A DNA stretch of 64,000 bases from Bacteroidota bacterium (GCA_016721765.1 JADKHO010000001.1:1848001-1912000); one strand, 5' to 3'; numbered from the stretch's first letter, positions 34,925-44,978 are shown. The notes: a model not told the origin generated them from the sequence alone. A program made the numbers and translations.

Positions 34925-35212
34925 TTATCCTTTCGAAACTAATTTTTCGGCAAGGATCTCTGTTTTTTTAGGTGTAATAGCTTCCACTCCTTTTATCTCA
35001 GGGACGGCTCTGCGAATGCTTTCTTCAACACCTGCTTTTAACGTCATCATGCTCATGCTGCAATCTCGGCATGCACCGTGTAATTGCACTTTTGCAATAT
35101 ACTCATCGCTCACTTCAATGAGTGAAACATCTCCACCATCGGCTTCCAAATAGGGGCGTATCTGAGTTAAGGCGTCTTGGATTTTCGAAAGAATTATTGT
35201 GTCGGTTATCAC
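34925..35212 (-). CDS. NifU-like iron-sulfur scaffold
   Basis: 95 residues, the NifU C-terminal/Nfu domain alone, with the cluster-binding CRDCSMSMMTLKAGVE (CxxC). RPYLEADGGDVSLIEV is the usual opening. It carries a [4Fe-4S] cluster to target proteins. Lies between the Mrp ATPase and korA. Confidence 0.92.
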   Translation of the reverse strand: MITDTIILSKIQDALTQIRPYLEADGGDVSLIEVSDEYIAKVQLHGACRDCSMSMMTLKAGVEESIRRAVPEIKGVEAITPKKTEILAEKLVSKG

Positions 35213-35277
35213 TTAGATACTTGATTTATGTTGAAGTAAAAATAGAATTAATTCTGAAAACAAAAAATGATTTATTC

Positions 35278-36369
35278 CTAAACGCTTAGCAACTCGTTTT
35301 TCTTGTTTGCATTTAGGATAGAAACTTGTTGAGCAACAGCACTCGCCATCTCTAAAAAAGCCAAGGCTTGTGGGGTATCTCTTTGCAAAACGGCAGGCCT
35401 ACCGGCATCTCCGGCATCACAAATGCTCTTAACCAATGGAATTTCACCCAATAAAGGAACGCCCAATTTTTCGGCTAAACGTTTAGCGCCATCTTTACCA
35501 AAAATGTAATATTTGTTTTCGGGCAATTCGGCAGGAGTGAAATAGGCCATGTTTTCAACTATACCCAACACCGGAACATTTATGGCAGGCATCTGGAACA
35601 TGGCTACGCCTTTTTGTGCATCGGCTAATGCCACGTTTTGCGGTGTACTCACAATGATTACTCCGGTTAATGGCACAGATTGTACTAAGGATAAATGAAT
35701 GTCGCCGGTTCCCGGTGGCAAGTCAATTAGCAAATAATCCAAATCACCCCAGTCGGCATCGCCAAACAATTGGGTGAGTGCTTTTGCTGCCATTGGCCCT
35801 CGCCAAACAATTGCTTGAGAAGTATCTGCAAAAAAACCAATAGAAAGCAACTTCACACCGTGACTTTCAATAGGAATCATATAACTTTTACCTTCAATAT
35901 CGCGCATCATGGGTTTTTCGTGCACCACATCGAACATAATTGGAACAGATGGCCCATAAATATCGGCATCCACCAAACCAACTTTAGCACCTTGCATCGC
36001 AAGAGCAACAGCTAAATTAGAGGCCACTGTAGATTTTCCAACACCGCCTTTACCCGAAGCAATTGCAATTATGTTTTTAACTTTTGGCAATAAAGGTTTA
36101 TCGGGTCCACGCTGAGAAGTGACATTAGCACTCATTTTAACATTAACATTCGCTTCCTTATCTACAAAATGAATAACCGCATTCACACAGGCTTTGTGAA
36201 TCATTTCTTTCATCGGACAAGCAGGCGTTGTGAGGACAACTGTAAAGGAAACATTTTTGCCTTCTACAATCAAATCGGTAATCATTCCTAAGGTCACTAA
36301 ATCCTTTTTTAAATCGGGATCCTCCACATTTTTTAATGCCTCTAGAACCTGTTCTTTTGTGATGCTCAT
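35278..36369 (-). CDS. apbC: Mrp/NBP35 family ATP-binding iron-sulfur carrier
   Basis: 363 residues from ATG 36369. The N-terminal MIP18/DUF59 domain carries the Cys in TTPACPMKEM, and the ATPase domain has the deviant Walker A IASGKGGVGKST. VWRGPMAAKALTQLFGDADW and DLPPGTGDIHLSL are typical. It moves iron-sulfur clusters. The C-terminal CxxC of some members is absent: the region near the end reads GEIPLVKSICDAGDAG. The NifU gene follows 65 nt downstream. Confidence 0.92.
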   Translation of the reverse strand: MSITKEQVLEALKNVEDPDLKKDLVTLGMITDLIVEGKNVSFTVVLTTPACPMKEMIHKACVNAVIHFVDKEANVNVKMSANVTSQRGPDKPLLPKVKNIIAIASGKGGVGKSTVASNLAVALAMQGAKVGLVDADIYGPSVPIMFDVVHEKPMMRDIEGKSYMIPIESHGVKLLSIGFFADTSQAIVWRGPMAAKALTQLFGDADWGDLDYLLIDLPPGTGDIHLSLVQSVPLTGVIIVSTPQNVALADAQKGVAMFQMPAINVPVLGIVENMAYFTPAELPENKYYIFGKDGAKRLAEKLGVPLLGEIPLVKSICDAGDAGRPAVLQRDTPQALAFLEMASAVAQQVSILNANKKNELLSV

Positions 36370-36452
36370 AATTTCTATAAATTTTGTGTAAAGATAATAA
36401 AGTGCGCGCAAAAAAATTTATTTGAGACAGACGAAACAATTTAACATTCCAA

Positions 36453-36485
36453 TTGTACCATTAATGGACTGAAATACTAACTTTA
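36453..36485 (+). promoter_or_regulatory. Possible promoter of the GH13 gene
   Basis: TTGT at 36453-36456, 21 nt, then TAACTTTA at 36478-36485 (seven of eight). Ends 30 nt before ATG 36516. Confidence 0.4.
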
Positions 36486-36515
36486 CCCATTCATACTTAA
36501 TGAAATTAAATCACA

Positions 36516-39341
36516 ATGAAAAAAATTTACACCCTGTTTTTCACCATTTTTATTCTCGGATGGAATGGAATTGCTCAAGTGGTTACTTGGAATCCAGCAT
36601 TTCCGGTCGACAACGATTCAGTAACCATAATTTTTAATGCGGCTCAAGGAAATGCGGCTTTAAACAATACCACGGGTGATGTGTATGCGCATACCGGTGT
36701 GATTACCAATTTAAGCACCTCTTCTTCAGACTGGAAGCATGTTAAAACCAATTGGGCGGTAAATACTCCTGAAACAAAATTACAAGCATTAGGTGGTAAT
36801 TTGTTTAAGCTCCGTTACCATATCCGAAACTATTACAATGTTCCGGTGAATGAAACTATTTTAAAACTGGCATTTGTATTCCGAAATCCGGCGGGAACAA
36901 TTACCGGTAAAACCGCTGCCGGTGGGGATATTTTTGTTCCAGTGTTTAGTTCAAGTTTAAATTGTTATATCTCCGATCCGGTTTTTTCGGCTGCTGGAGT
37001 ACCCACTTTATCACCTTTAAATGTGCCCATTTCGGTAACCGGATTAGCTTCCTCAACCGCTACCTTAAGTATTTATTTGAACAATGTTTTTGTTGCGCAA
37101 AATACAGGAACATCCATCACCACCAATGTTACGCCCACTAGCCCTGGCACCAATTGGGTAAAGTTGAGTGTAACGGATGGTATTACAACTGTGTTGGATT
37201 CCTTTTCATTTATTGTAAATCCCGCTATAACCACCTTGCCTTTACCGGTAGGCGCCAAAGATGGTGTTACGTATGTGAATGATTCCACTGTGATTCTCAC
37301 TTTGTTTGCTCCCTTTAAAAGTGGGGTGTATGCTTTGGGTGGCTTTAATAATTTTGTGGCACAACCCAGTGCTTACATGAATCGTACGCCCGATGGAAAA
37401 ACATATTGGTTGCAATTAAATGGCCTAACTCCCGGACAGGAATATGTGTATCAATACCTCATTGATGGAAACATAAAAATTGCAGATCCTTACAGCGAAA
37501 AAATATTAGACCCAAGCAATGATGGAAGCATTGGAGTGGCTACCAATCCTAACCCAACGCCCTATCCGAGTACCAAAACAAGTGGTATTGCGAGTGTGTT
37601 TCAAACCGCACAAACACCTTACAATTGGCAGGTTAGCAATTTTGCAAAACCTAAAAAAACCGACCTTGTTATTTATGAATTATTGATACGTGATTTTATT
37701 CAGGCACACAATTATAAAACCTTGATTGATACCTTGGATTATTTAGAGAATCTTGGTATAAATGCCATTGAGTTGATGCCGGTAAATGAATTTGAAGGCA
37801 ATCAAAGCTGGGGATATAATCCCGATTTTTATTTCGCTCCGGATAAGTATTATGGTACTCGAAATAAGTTTAAAGAATTTATTGATGCATGTCACTTACG
37901 TGGGATTGCAGTAATTATGGATATTGCCTTAAACCATTCTTTTGGCCAATCGCCCATGGTGCAGATGTATTGGGATGCTGTGAACGGGCGCCCTGCAGCA
38001 AATAATCCATGGTATAACCCGGTGGCAAAACACGATTTTAATGTCGGTTATGATTTTAACCACTCTACCCCTGAAACCAAATACTTTACAAAGAATGTAG
38101 TGGACCACTGGATTCTAAATTATAAAATAGATGGTTTTAGATTTGACTTAGCGAAGGGTTTTACACAAGTAAATTCAGTTGGAAATATTGGTTTATGGGG
38201 TAATTACGATCAATCACGTGTGGATATTTGGAAAGATTATTACGATCATATTCATCAAACGGATCCTACTAACTATACCATTTTGGAGTATTTTGCAGAT
38301 AATAGCGAAGAAACCGTATTAGCCAATTATGGTATGATGTTTTGGGGGAATTTAGTCTATGCATATAATCAAGCCACTATGGGATATGCTTCCGGTTCTG
38401 ATATTAGCTGGGGTTCATACAAGAGCCGTAACTGGAATTTGCCACACTTGGTTACCTATATGGAAAGTCATGATGAAGAACGATTGTTGTATAAAAACAT
38501 TCAATATGGTGCCGCTTTTGGCGGTTATAACACTAAGGATACGAATACAGCATTGCGCAGAATGGAAGAAGCTGCGGCTTTTTTCTTTACAATACCCGGC
38601 CCAAAAATGATTTGGCAATTTGGGGAGTTGGGTTATGACTATTCTATCAATTATCAGAATTGTAGAGTATGCAATAAACCTATTAGATGGAACTATTTTG
38701 CGAACCCTAACCGAAAACGCCTTTATGATATTTATGCCGCGCTCGCAAAATTTAAAACCACTCAGCCGGCAATGGAATCAACAACTTATACATTAAGTGT
38801 GGGGAATTTATATAAATCAATTCACGTGAATCATCCAAGCATGAACATTACTGTTATTGGGAATTTTGATATTGTTGCAGGTCCCATCAATCCAGCTTTT
38901 CAAAGTACAGGGTATTGGTACGACTATTTAAGTGGCGATAGTATTTTTGTGAGCAATACCACTGCAAACATTAATTTGCAAGCCGGTGAGTACCATGTTT
39001 ACACTTCTGTAAGAGTTCCATTGCCGAACGCAATTACAGGAATCGGTTATAGTAAAGATCAAGAAGAAATTGCAGGAATTAATTTTTATCCAAATCCAAG
39101 TTCAGAACAAAGTTACATTACCTTGGATGTTGAAAATAAAGCTATAGTAAGCATTAAGGTGTTTGATTTGTTAGGAAATGAAGTTGCAGCTATTGCACAA
39201 AGAGAAGTTTTGACAGCTGGGCATCATGAATGGATTTGGAATTTGCAAAACAAGTCGGGTGCACGGGTTGCAAAGGGAATTTATTTTATTCAGGTGCAAA
39301 ATAATGAGCAAGCACAAAGCGGAAAAATTATTGTGGAATAA
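36516..39341 (+). CDS. Secreted alpha-amylase family (GH13) with T9SS sorting domain
   Basis: 941 residues. A signal peptide (IYTLFFTIFILGWNGIA) is followed by N-terminal beta domains and a CBM48-like module near residues 245-340 (GGFNNFVAQPSAYMNR). The barrel has region I DIALNHSF, region II GFRFDLAKGF with nucleophile D544, region III ILEYFADN with E591 and region IV ESHDEER with D653. The C-terminus (YPNPSSEQSYI ... GIYFIQVQN) is a type IX sorting domain. It probably degrades starch or glycogen outside the cell or on its surface; exact linkage specificity is unknown. Confidence 0.93.
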   Translation: MKKIYTLFFTIFILGWNGIAQVVTWNPAFPVDNDSVTIIFNAAQGNAALNNTTGDVYAHTGVITNLSTSSSDWKHVKTNWAVNTPETKLQALGGNLFKLRYHIRNYYNVPVNETILKLAFVFRNPAGTITGKTAAGGDIFVPVFSSSLNCYISDPVFSAAGVPTLSPLNVPISVTGLASSTATLSIYLNNVFVAQNTGTSITTNVTPTSPGTNWVKLSVTDGITTVLDSFSFIVNPAITTLPLPVGAKDGVTYVNDSTVILTLFAPFKSGVYALGGFNNFVAQPSAYMNRTPDGKTYWLQLNGLTPGQEYVYQYLIDGNIKIADPYSEKILDPSNDGSIGVATNPNPTPYPSTKTSGIASVFQTAQTPYNWQVSNFAKPKKTDLVIYELLIRDFIQAHNYKTLIDTLDYLENLGINAIELMPVNEFEGNQSWGYNPDFYFAPDKYYGTRNKFKEFIDACHLRGIAVIMDIALNHSFGQSPMVQMYWDAVNGRPAANNPWYNPVAKHDFNVGYDFNHSTPETKYFTKNVVDHWILNYKIDGFRFDLAKGFTQVNSVGNIGLWGNYDQSRVDIWKDYYDHIHQTDPTNYTILEYFADNSEETVLANYGMMFWGNLVYAYNQATMGYASGSDISWGSYKSRNWNLPHLVTYMESHDEERLLYKNIQYGAAFGGYNTKDTNTALRRMEEAAAFFFTIPGPKMIWQFGELGYDYSINYQNCRVCNKPIRWNYFANPNRKRLYDIYAALAKFKTTQPAMESTTYTLSVGNLYKSIHVNHPSMNITVIGNFDIVAGPINPAFQSTGYWYDYLSGDSIFVSNTTANINLQAGEYHVYTSVRVPLPNAITGIGYSKDQEEIAGINFYPNPSSEQSYITLDVENKAIVSIKVFDLLGNEVAAIAQREVLTAGHHEWIWNLQNKSGARVAKGIYFIQVQNNEQAQSGKIIVE

Positions 39342-39420
39342 GCAAGGGTAATATTTTTTAAAAACAGATTTTAATTTTAACAGAATTGCAGCTAATATTG
39401 TAAAACAAAAAACAAAAACA

Positions 39421-40029
39421 ATGAAAAAAATAAAATTGCTAAGTATTTCATTACTGATGGTAACTACCTCATTAATGGCGCAAAAAGTGGAAGTGGAATC
39501 AGGCGTAATGCCTTCCTTAAAAGGAGAAACTAAATTGAATTTAGTGTACGATTACTCCGAAATGGAAATGGGGAAATACGGTAGTGAAGCCGATTACACC
39601 AAAAAGAAAGTAGCAGATCTAAATGCTAAAACTCCGGGTAAAGGCGATAAGTGGTTAGAAGGTTGGAATGGTAACAAAGAAAAACGCTACCATCCAAAAT
39701 TCGAAGAATTATTGAATAAAGGCTTAGTTAAAAAAGGATGCGATGCTAGTCAATCTAACAAAAGTGCAAAGTATACCTTAAAAGTAAAAACAATCACCAT
39801 GTTCCCGGGTTGGAACATTGGAGTTTCTAAACTTCCGGCATATTGCACCTATCGTTTCGAAATGGTAGAAACAGCATCTCCCGATAAAATTATTTGTGCT
39901 GTGCGTATTAAAAATGTGCAAGGCAGCCAAGCTATGGGTTACGATTTTGACGAGGGTTCGCGCATTGCCGAATCGTATGCCAAAGTAGGTAAAGTAATGG
40001 CAAAATATTTAGGTAAATCTTTTAAATAA
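39421..40029 (+). CDS. Secreted hypothetical protein
   Basis: 202 residues with a signal peptide (LLSISLLMVTTSLMA, then QKVEV). The mature part has conserved-looking GEAKL-like strands, KYTLKVKTITMFPGWNIGV and YCTYRFEMVE, with a single Cys-rich feature absent. It looks like a family known only as a conserved Bacteroidota exported protein; no domain was recognised. A strong terminator follows at 40050. Not obviously co-transcribed with the amylase, whose stop is 79 nt upstream. Confidence 0.75.
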   Translation: MKKIKLLSISLLMVTTSLMAQKVEVESGVMPSLKGETKLNLVYDYSEMEMGKYGSEADYTKKKVADLNAKTPGKGDKWLEGWNGNKEKRYHPKFEELLNKGLVKKGCDASQSNKSAKYTLKVKTITMFPGWNIGVSKLPAYCTYRFEMVETASPDKIICAVRIKNVQGSQAMGYDFDEGSRIAESYAKVGKVMAKYLGKSFK

Positions 40030-40049
40030 AGAATACAGTTTAAAAAAGG

Positions 40050-40087
40050 AAAGGCTGCTCACATATGGTGAAGCAGCCTTTTTTTAT
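40050..40087 (+). terminator. Terminator between convergent genes
   Basis: AAAGGCTGCT and AGCAGCCTTTTTTT pair over 10 bp with a loop of about 14 nt. Flanked by A and T runs, so it may serve both the plus-strand hypothetical and the minus-strand globin gene. Confidence 0.85.
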
Positions 40088-40112
40088 TGGTATTAATTCT
40101 TCTACCCAAGAA

Positions 40113-40604
40113 TCAATGACCAACAATGTCGCTTTGCATTGGCCCAAGAATGGCAAGCAATTCATTTTTTTCGGTGGTGGGAACCGAGTAAAAGTCTAGC
40201 GCAGCTACTAAATCATTTACCAAAGCAGTAAACTCTGCAGTGGTAATATTCATTCCTGTGTGTGCCTGCAACATCGTTTTTCCTTTGTATTGACAAGGTC
40301 CTCCGGAACCCGCACAAATTTGATCGATTAAATTATTGCGCAACAATTGCAAGCGAAAAGGATCTGCAACGGTAGCTGCAAAACGTGCATTAATTGCGGC
40401 ATCCCCGGCTACAATACTTAAAAATTTATCGGTTACCGCGCTTATGGCATTGATTCCTCCCAAGCGCGAATAAAGTGAGGGTGTGGCAACAGGTGTTGGT
40501 TCCACTACAGTTTCCGGTTCGTCTTTGTCTTTTTTGCAACTTAATAAAAGGATAGAGCACCCTAGCACTCCTGCTGAAACCAGCATAGTTAATTGTTTTT
40601 TCAT
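40113..40604 (-). CDS. Lipoprotein truncated hemoglobin (group I-like)
   Basis: 163 residues. A lipobox LLLSC at about residue 23 follows the signal helix, then a linker (KKDKDEPETVVEPTPVATP). The globin part begins LYSRLGGINAISAV and includes GGPCQYKGKTMLQAHTGM, with the proximal His in AHTGM. It is a 2-on-2 truncated hemoglobin; unusually it is lipid-anchored, facing the periplasm or outer surface. Possible roles are NO or O2 handling or electron transfer; none is proven. The neighbouring minus-strand gene at 40647 is probably expressed from the same region. Confidence 0.88.
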   Translation of the reverse strand: MKKQLTMLVSAGVLGCSILLLSCKKDKDEPETVVEPTPVATPSLYSRLGGINAISAVTDKFLSIVAGDAAINARFAATVADPFRLQLLRNNLIDQICAGSGGPCQYKGKTMLQAHTGMNITTAEFTALVNDLVAALDFYSVPTTEKNELLAILGPMQSDIVGH

Positions 40605-40646
40605 GTGTTTTGTTTTTTTAATTTATGGTTAGTGATAGAGTTTGAT

Positions 40647-41033
40647 TTATATGCTAAAGAGTTGATGTGCCCACGAACGCCATACGTTTACAGGGCATCC
40701 ATTTATTTTTTCGTAAGTATGCAACTGCACGGAGCAATTTCCAAGCGTAGCAATAAGTGCAGGAAGTTCACTAGCAGAAAGTAAATCAGGATAAAAAGTA
40801 ATGGCTGCAATTTTGCTTTGCTCATTGATGCTGCAGGAGGTTACTCCTTTAATTTTAGATACATTTAAACTTAATGCGTCATAGTCGTTGGGAGTTGAAA
40901 TTCCGTTCACATCAAAAGCCACCAAATGAATATTTTTAATAGGTGGCCCATACCGATGTTCAGCTTGCCAATAATACAAACCGAAAAGCGCAATGGAGAG
41001 AACCGAGAGGCTGAGAATTATTTTCTTTTTCAT
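40647..41033 (-). CDS. Membrane-anchored protein with HMA-like fold
   Basis: 128 residues: one N-terminal membrane helix (SLSVLSIALFGLYYW), then VAFDVNGISTPNDYDALSLN, a helix, strand SKIAAITFYPDLLSASELPALI and a Cys-containing tail (NGCPVNVW). The betaalphabeta-betaalphabeta pattern resembles heavy-metal-associated domains, but the metal CxxC is absent. Two Cys remain (one in TSCSI, one in LGNCSV, plus GCP). Metal binding is not supported. Stop is 42 nt before the globin start on the same strand. Confidence 0.7.
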   Translation of the reverse strand: MKKKIILSLSVLSIALFGLYYWQAEHRYGPPIKNIHLVAFDVNGISTPNDYDALSLNVSKIKGVTSCSINEQSKIAAITFYPDLLSASELPALIATLGNCSVQLHTYEKINGCPVNVWRSWAHQLFSI

Positions 41034-41227
41034 TTTGAAATGTTTTATTGGTTATTGCAAACACTTACGACAAAAATTCCAGTCCGGATTTTTGAACTCA
41101 TATTTTCTTTCCAAATAGCAATAAATAAGCAGGGAATGAGTTAATTTTACCAAATTGAAATGTTGGTTTTTTGTTCATTTATTTGGCACTCCGATGTATT
41201 TCAGTTTAATGATGCACTGATATTTTA

Positions 41228-43000
41228 ATGCGTACAACTATAAAGCGATTTTATTTTCTCTTCATTTTATTCCTGAGTTTTACTTTTCACGGGTATGGGC
41301 AGGCTAAGTTTTCGCTTTTGGTGAAGCTGAATGATTCATTGGTGGATAAGGAGCTTGCTAAGCAAGTGCACAATAAAAAAGAGTATACCTCTAATCAGGA
41401 AATGGATGAAGCTATTAAGGACTTGTTTTTTGAATTTCATGAAAGGGGCTATTTAACTGCATCGGCCGATAGTTTTAAACGTGATTCGCTGTCTACAATT
41501 TTGTATTTATCTTCCGGAAATCGCTACAAATGGGCGAGTTTAACGAGCGGCAATGTGGATGAAGAAATAATAAATGCAATAGGATTTCGCGAACGGTTTT
41601 ACGATCATCACATCTTTTCACCTCGGGAAACAGCGCGTTTATTGGAGCGAATTATTACTTATGCCGAAAACAATGGCTATCCATTTGCCACAATTAAACT
41701 GGATAGTATATTTATCTCAGGAGAAAATATTTCGGCGGCCTTAAATCTTGAAAGGAATCAATTGTGTTTAATGGATAGTTTTTTGGTGAAAGGAAATGCA
41801 AAAATCTCCACCTACTATATGCAACGCTTGCTGGGAATTCGAAAAGGTGATAAATACAACGAAAGTCGTGTAAACCAAATCAGTAAAAGAATTCGTGAAG
41901 TACCTTTTCTTACAGAAGGCAAATCGCCGGAGATTTATTTTGCCGATAAATACACCAAACTTATGCTCACGCTCAATCAAAAAAAGGCAAACCGTTTTGA
42001 TGGAGTGCTGGGCTTTATGCCTAATCCAACTACCGGCAAACTGCTGGTTACCGGACAGCTTACTTTAAAGTTGGTAAACAGTTTTAATAAAGGAGAAGTG
42101 TTGGATGTGGATTGGCAAAAATTACAAGTAAAAACGCAAAACCTGAAAGCACGTTTACAAGTGCCTTTTTTATTTCACAGTCCTTTTGGAGCCGATATTT
42201 TATTTAAGTTATACAAGCGCGACACCTTATTTACCGATGTGAATGAAAACATCGGATTGAATTATTTAATAGGAACCAATAAGTATTTCAAGGTCTTTTT
42301 CAGCAATCGAACCATTGCCTTAATATCAACTCGTGGCTTAGAAAATTTGACAGCCTTGCCCGCCTATGTAGACATGAATTCGAAATCGTATGGCATTGGT
42401 TTCCGAACCGAAAATCTCGACATTAAATTAAATCCCCGGAAGGGTTATATGCTGGATATAAATGCAAGCGCCGGCACCAAGAAAATAAAGAAGAACCTTA
42501 AAATAAAGCCGGAAGTGTATGATGGGACAAAGCTCAATACCGATATATATGCAATCGATTTTGTGGGTGAATTATTTGTGCCCATTAAGAAGAGAAGCAC
42601 CCTCGTTTTCGGAAATAAATCAGCTTGGATTGAAAGTGCCAATTTGTTTGTGAACGAACTTTACAGGATAGGTGGCTTAAATAGTTTAAGAGGTTTTGAC
42701 GAGGAATCCATAAATGCATCCTTCTATACGATTACAAAGTTAGAGTATAGACTGCTTGTGGATCAAAATTCCTATCTGTTTCTTTTCGGCAATCATGCCT
42801 ATTATCAAAACAAAACAGCCATCGATAACAATGCCATGCGCTATACCTTAGAAGATAATCCGTATGGATTTGGTGCCGGCATTACCTTTGAAACCAAACC
42901 CGGAATTTTTTCGCTCTCCTATGCTTTGGGCAAGCAGTTTAATAATCCTATATCACTCCGAAGTGCTAAAGTGCATTTTGGTATAGTGAGTACCTTTTAG
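41228..43000 (+). CDS. Omp85-family outer-membrane protein (BamA/TamA-like)
   Basis: 590 residues. A signal peptide (RFYFLFILFLSFTFHGYG) leads to POTRA-like repeats (DSFLVKGNAKISTYYMQRLL), then a surface-antigen beta-barrel with the loop-6 motif LRGFDEESINAS and a terminal Phe (VSTF). Length is that of the short TamA-like group rather than BamA. It probably inserts or exports outer-membrane components. Confidence 0.9.
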   Translation: MRTTIKRFYFLFILFLSFTFHGYGQAKFSLLVKLNDSLVDKELAKQVHNKKEYTSNQEMDEAIKDLFFEFHERGYLTASADSFKRDSLSTILYLSSGNRYKWASLTSGNVDEEIINAIGFRERFYDHHIFSPRETARLLERIITYAENNGYPFATIKLDSIFISGENISAALNLERNQLCLMDSFLVKGNAKISTYYMQRLLGIRKGDKYNESRVNQISKRIREVPFLTEGKSPEIYFADKYTKLMLTLNQKKANRFDGVLGFMPNPTTGKLLVTGQLTLKLVNSFNKGEVLDVDWQKLQVKTQNLKARLQVPFLFHSPFGADILFKLYKRDTLFTDVNENIGLNYLIGTNKYFKVFFSNRTIALISTRGLENLTALPAYVDMNSKSYGIGFRTENLDIKLNPRKGYMLDINASAGTKKIKKNLKIKPEVYDGTKLNTDIYAIDFVGELFVPIKKRSTLVFGNKSAWIESANLFVNELYRIGGLNSLRGFDEESINASFYTITKLEYRLLVDQNSYLFLFGNHAYYQNKTAIDNNAMRYTLEDNPYGFGAGITFETKPGIFSLSYALGKQFNNPISLRSAKVHFGIVSTF

Positions 43001-43066
43001 TTTAAATGCGTCTCCAATTAATTTTTTTTCATAGGTTTGCGGCCTTTTTTAACCAAAATTTAAATC

Positions 43067-44773
43067 ATGAAAAAAATAATAGTGTTAGTCTTCGCTGCCC
43101 TACTAGGGAATAGTGTAATTGCCCAAAAAACATATTCGAACGATGAGTTTACTGTAAAGTTCGGATTCCCTTATGAAATACCAAAAGGACACCAGGACCT
43201 CGGTTATTTTGGAAATGCAGAAACCGGTTTTGCACAAGTCAGTTACCAGCCTCAAAAAGAATTAACGATACAGAATTTTGATAAGAACTTAAAGGCAGGA
43301 AAAGAGAAAACGATTGACATAAAAAATTTTCCGGATGATTTTATGAGTGATACACTTTTTGTGATTGGGGATAAATATTTTTGGTTCTTTAGCACATTCG
43401 ATAAGGCCGACAGAAAGGAGAGTCTATGGGTTCAGGAGTTAAATTTATCAAAAGGAGAACTCACCGGAAAAAGAGTGGAATTATTAAAAAATACTGAATT
43501 AGAAGGAGAGTTAATTAGCCTCGGAGGCTTTAAAATTGCAAAGGGCCGTAAATACCAATTTCATTCGAGTCTTGATTCGAGTAAGCTATTAATTAACTAT
43601 CGAATGCTTCATAAAAGTAAGAACGATGCTGTAAGTAAAGAACAAGTGGGCTTTTGTGTAATTGACGAGAAGTTGAAAATTATTGATAAAAATTTGATAG
43701 ATATGCCTTATACGGAGAAGCGCATGGATATAGCCGATTATAATGTGGATAGCCAGGGAAATTCTTTTTTACTGGCAAAAGTATTCGGTGACGGAGAGAA
43801 TAAAGAGAAGAATAAAAAGAAACAAAAATATCATTATGAGGTTTTTAGAATACAACATGGAACAGGTGAGTTGAAAAATATAAAATTGGAAACCGAAACG
43901 AAATTCATTACAAATATTTTAACGGTGGAGCAGAAAACCGGAGATATAGTTATTGGTGGATTTTACTCCAACAAAAAGCAGGATAAAGACGGAGGATGGC
44001 ATTTTGGAGATGATAAAAATTCAAGTGATGGAGTGTTTCTGGTAAAAATCGACAAGGAAGGGAAAGCTGTAAATTATGGAAAGGGTTATTTCGAATTTCC
44101 GGCTGAAATCATTAAACAATATATGTCGGCAAGGCAACAAAAGAAATTAGACAAAAAGGAGGAAGATGATGACCTGGAAGCAAAAAATATGGTGATGCGT
44201 TATATCGTTACCAATTCTGACGGAAGTACGGAGGTTATAGGGGAAGAATATGCAGTTAAAGTGAGAGGTGGTAGTAACGTTAGTGGAATGGGAGGAGGGT
44301 CATCAACAACCACCTACTACGAATATGAGGATATCCTTGACATGCGGGTAGATGCAGACGGGCAAATGGTTTGGATTAAAAAAATACCAAAGCGACAATT
44401 GGCAACAACAACCGGTTATGGCTCTCAGTATATGGCCGCCGGAACCAAATACATGATGACAATAGTTGGTAGCATGTCTTTTTACAGGTACGCAAAGGGC
44501 GAAACGACCTACTTGTTTTATACAGATAATATTAAAAATCTCAATCTTCCACTGGATAAAGAGCCTGCCCTTCACCGGGATGGGGCCGGAGGTTACCTGA
44601 TGTACTATAAAATTGACAAAGAGGGGAATGTATCGAAAGGAGACCTGTTTGATTACAAAAAGGAGGGTATAAAATTTAAACCGGTGGAGTTTCAAAATAT
44701 TGGCAAAAAGACTTTGGTGAATCGTGCATTTAAGGGTAAACAAAGCAGGGTTGTTGTGATCACTCAAAAGTAG
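43067..44773 (+). CDS. Large exported hypothetical protein
   Basis: 568 residues with a signal peptide (IIVLVFAALLGNSVIA, then QKTYS). The mature protein has repeated FxG/GD-type beta strands (NKKQDKDGGWHFGDDKN, IDKEGKAVNYGKGYFEFP, DMRVDADGQMVWIKKIP) suggesting a propeller-like fold. It is an unnamed Bacteroidota family, likely periplasmic or outer-membrane associated. It has no T9SS tail. A terminator follows at 44791. Confidence 0.72.
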   Translation: MKKIIVLVFAALLGNSVIAQKTYSNDEFTVKFGFPYEIPKGHQDLGYFGNAETGFAQVSYQPQKELTIQNFDKNLKAGKEKTIDIKNFPDDFMSDTLFVIGDKYFWFFSTFDKADRKESLWVQELNLSKGELTGKRVELLKNTELEGELISLGGFKIAKGRKYQFHSSLDSSKLLINYRMLHKSKNDAVSKEQVGFCVIDEKLKIIDKNLIDMPYTEKRMDIADYNVDSQGNSFLLAKVFGDGENKEKNKKKQKYHYEVFRIQHGTGELKNIKLETETKFITNILTVEQKTGDIVIGGFYSNKKQDKDGGWHFGDDKNSSDGVFLVKIDKEGKAVNYGKGYFEFPAEIIKQYMSARQQKKLDKKEEDDDLEAKNMVMRYIVTNSDGSTEVIGEEYAVKVRGGSNVSGMGGGSSTTTYYEYEDILDMRVDADGQMVWIKKIPKRQLATTTGYGSQYMAAGTKYMMTIVGSMSFYRYAKGETTYLFYTDNIKNLNLPLDKEPALHRDGAGGYLMYYKIDKEGNVSKGDLFDYKKEGIKFKPVEFQNIGKKTLVNRAFKGKQSRVVVITQK

Positions 44774-44790
44774 TTTTCGCATTTAATTGG

Positions 44791-44829
44791 TAAAGGCAAT
44801 TCAATTAAATTTGGGTTGCCTTTTTTATT
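44791..44829 (+). terminator. Terminator after the exported hypothetical
   Basis: AAAGGCAA at 44792-44799 pairs with TTGCCTTT, followed by a T run from 44820. Confidence 0.8.
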
Positions 44830-44978
44830 TTAACTAAGATTGATTTGCGAAAATTCATCATTTGTATTCCTTTCAAATTTCGCCACTCATTCACAACAAT
44901 CAATTCCTTATCTTTACCGCGCTTAATTAAGAGCGATTCACAGTATCAACAGCTAAAATTACACTTCCTCAATAGCGT

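Noticed and set aside
44303..44782. 159-residue frame on the minus strand
   Set aside because: It is antisense to the exported hypothetical at 43067-44773, which has a signal peptide and terminator in the correct direction.
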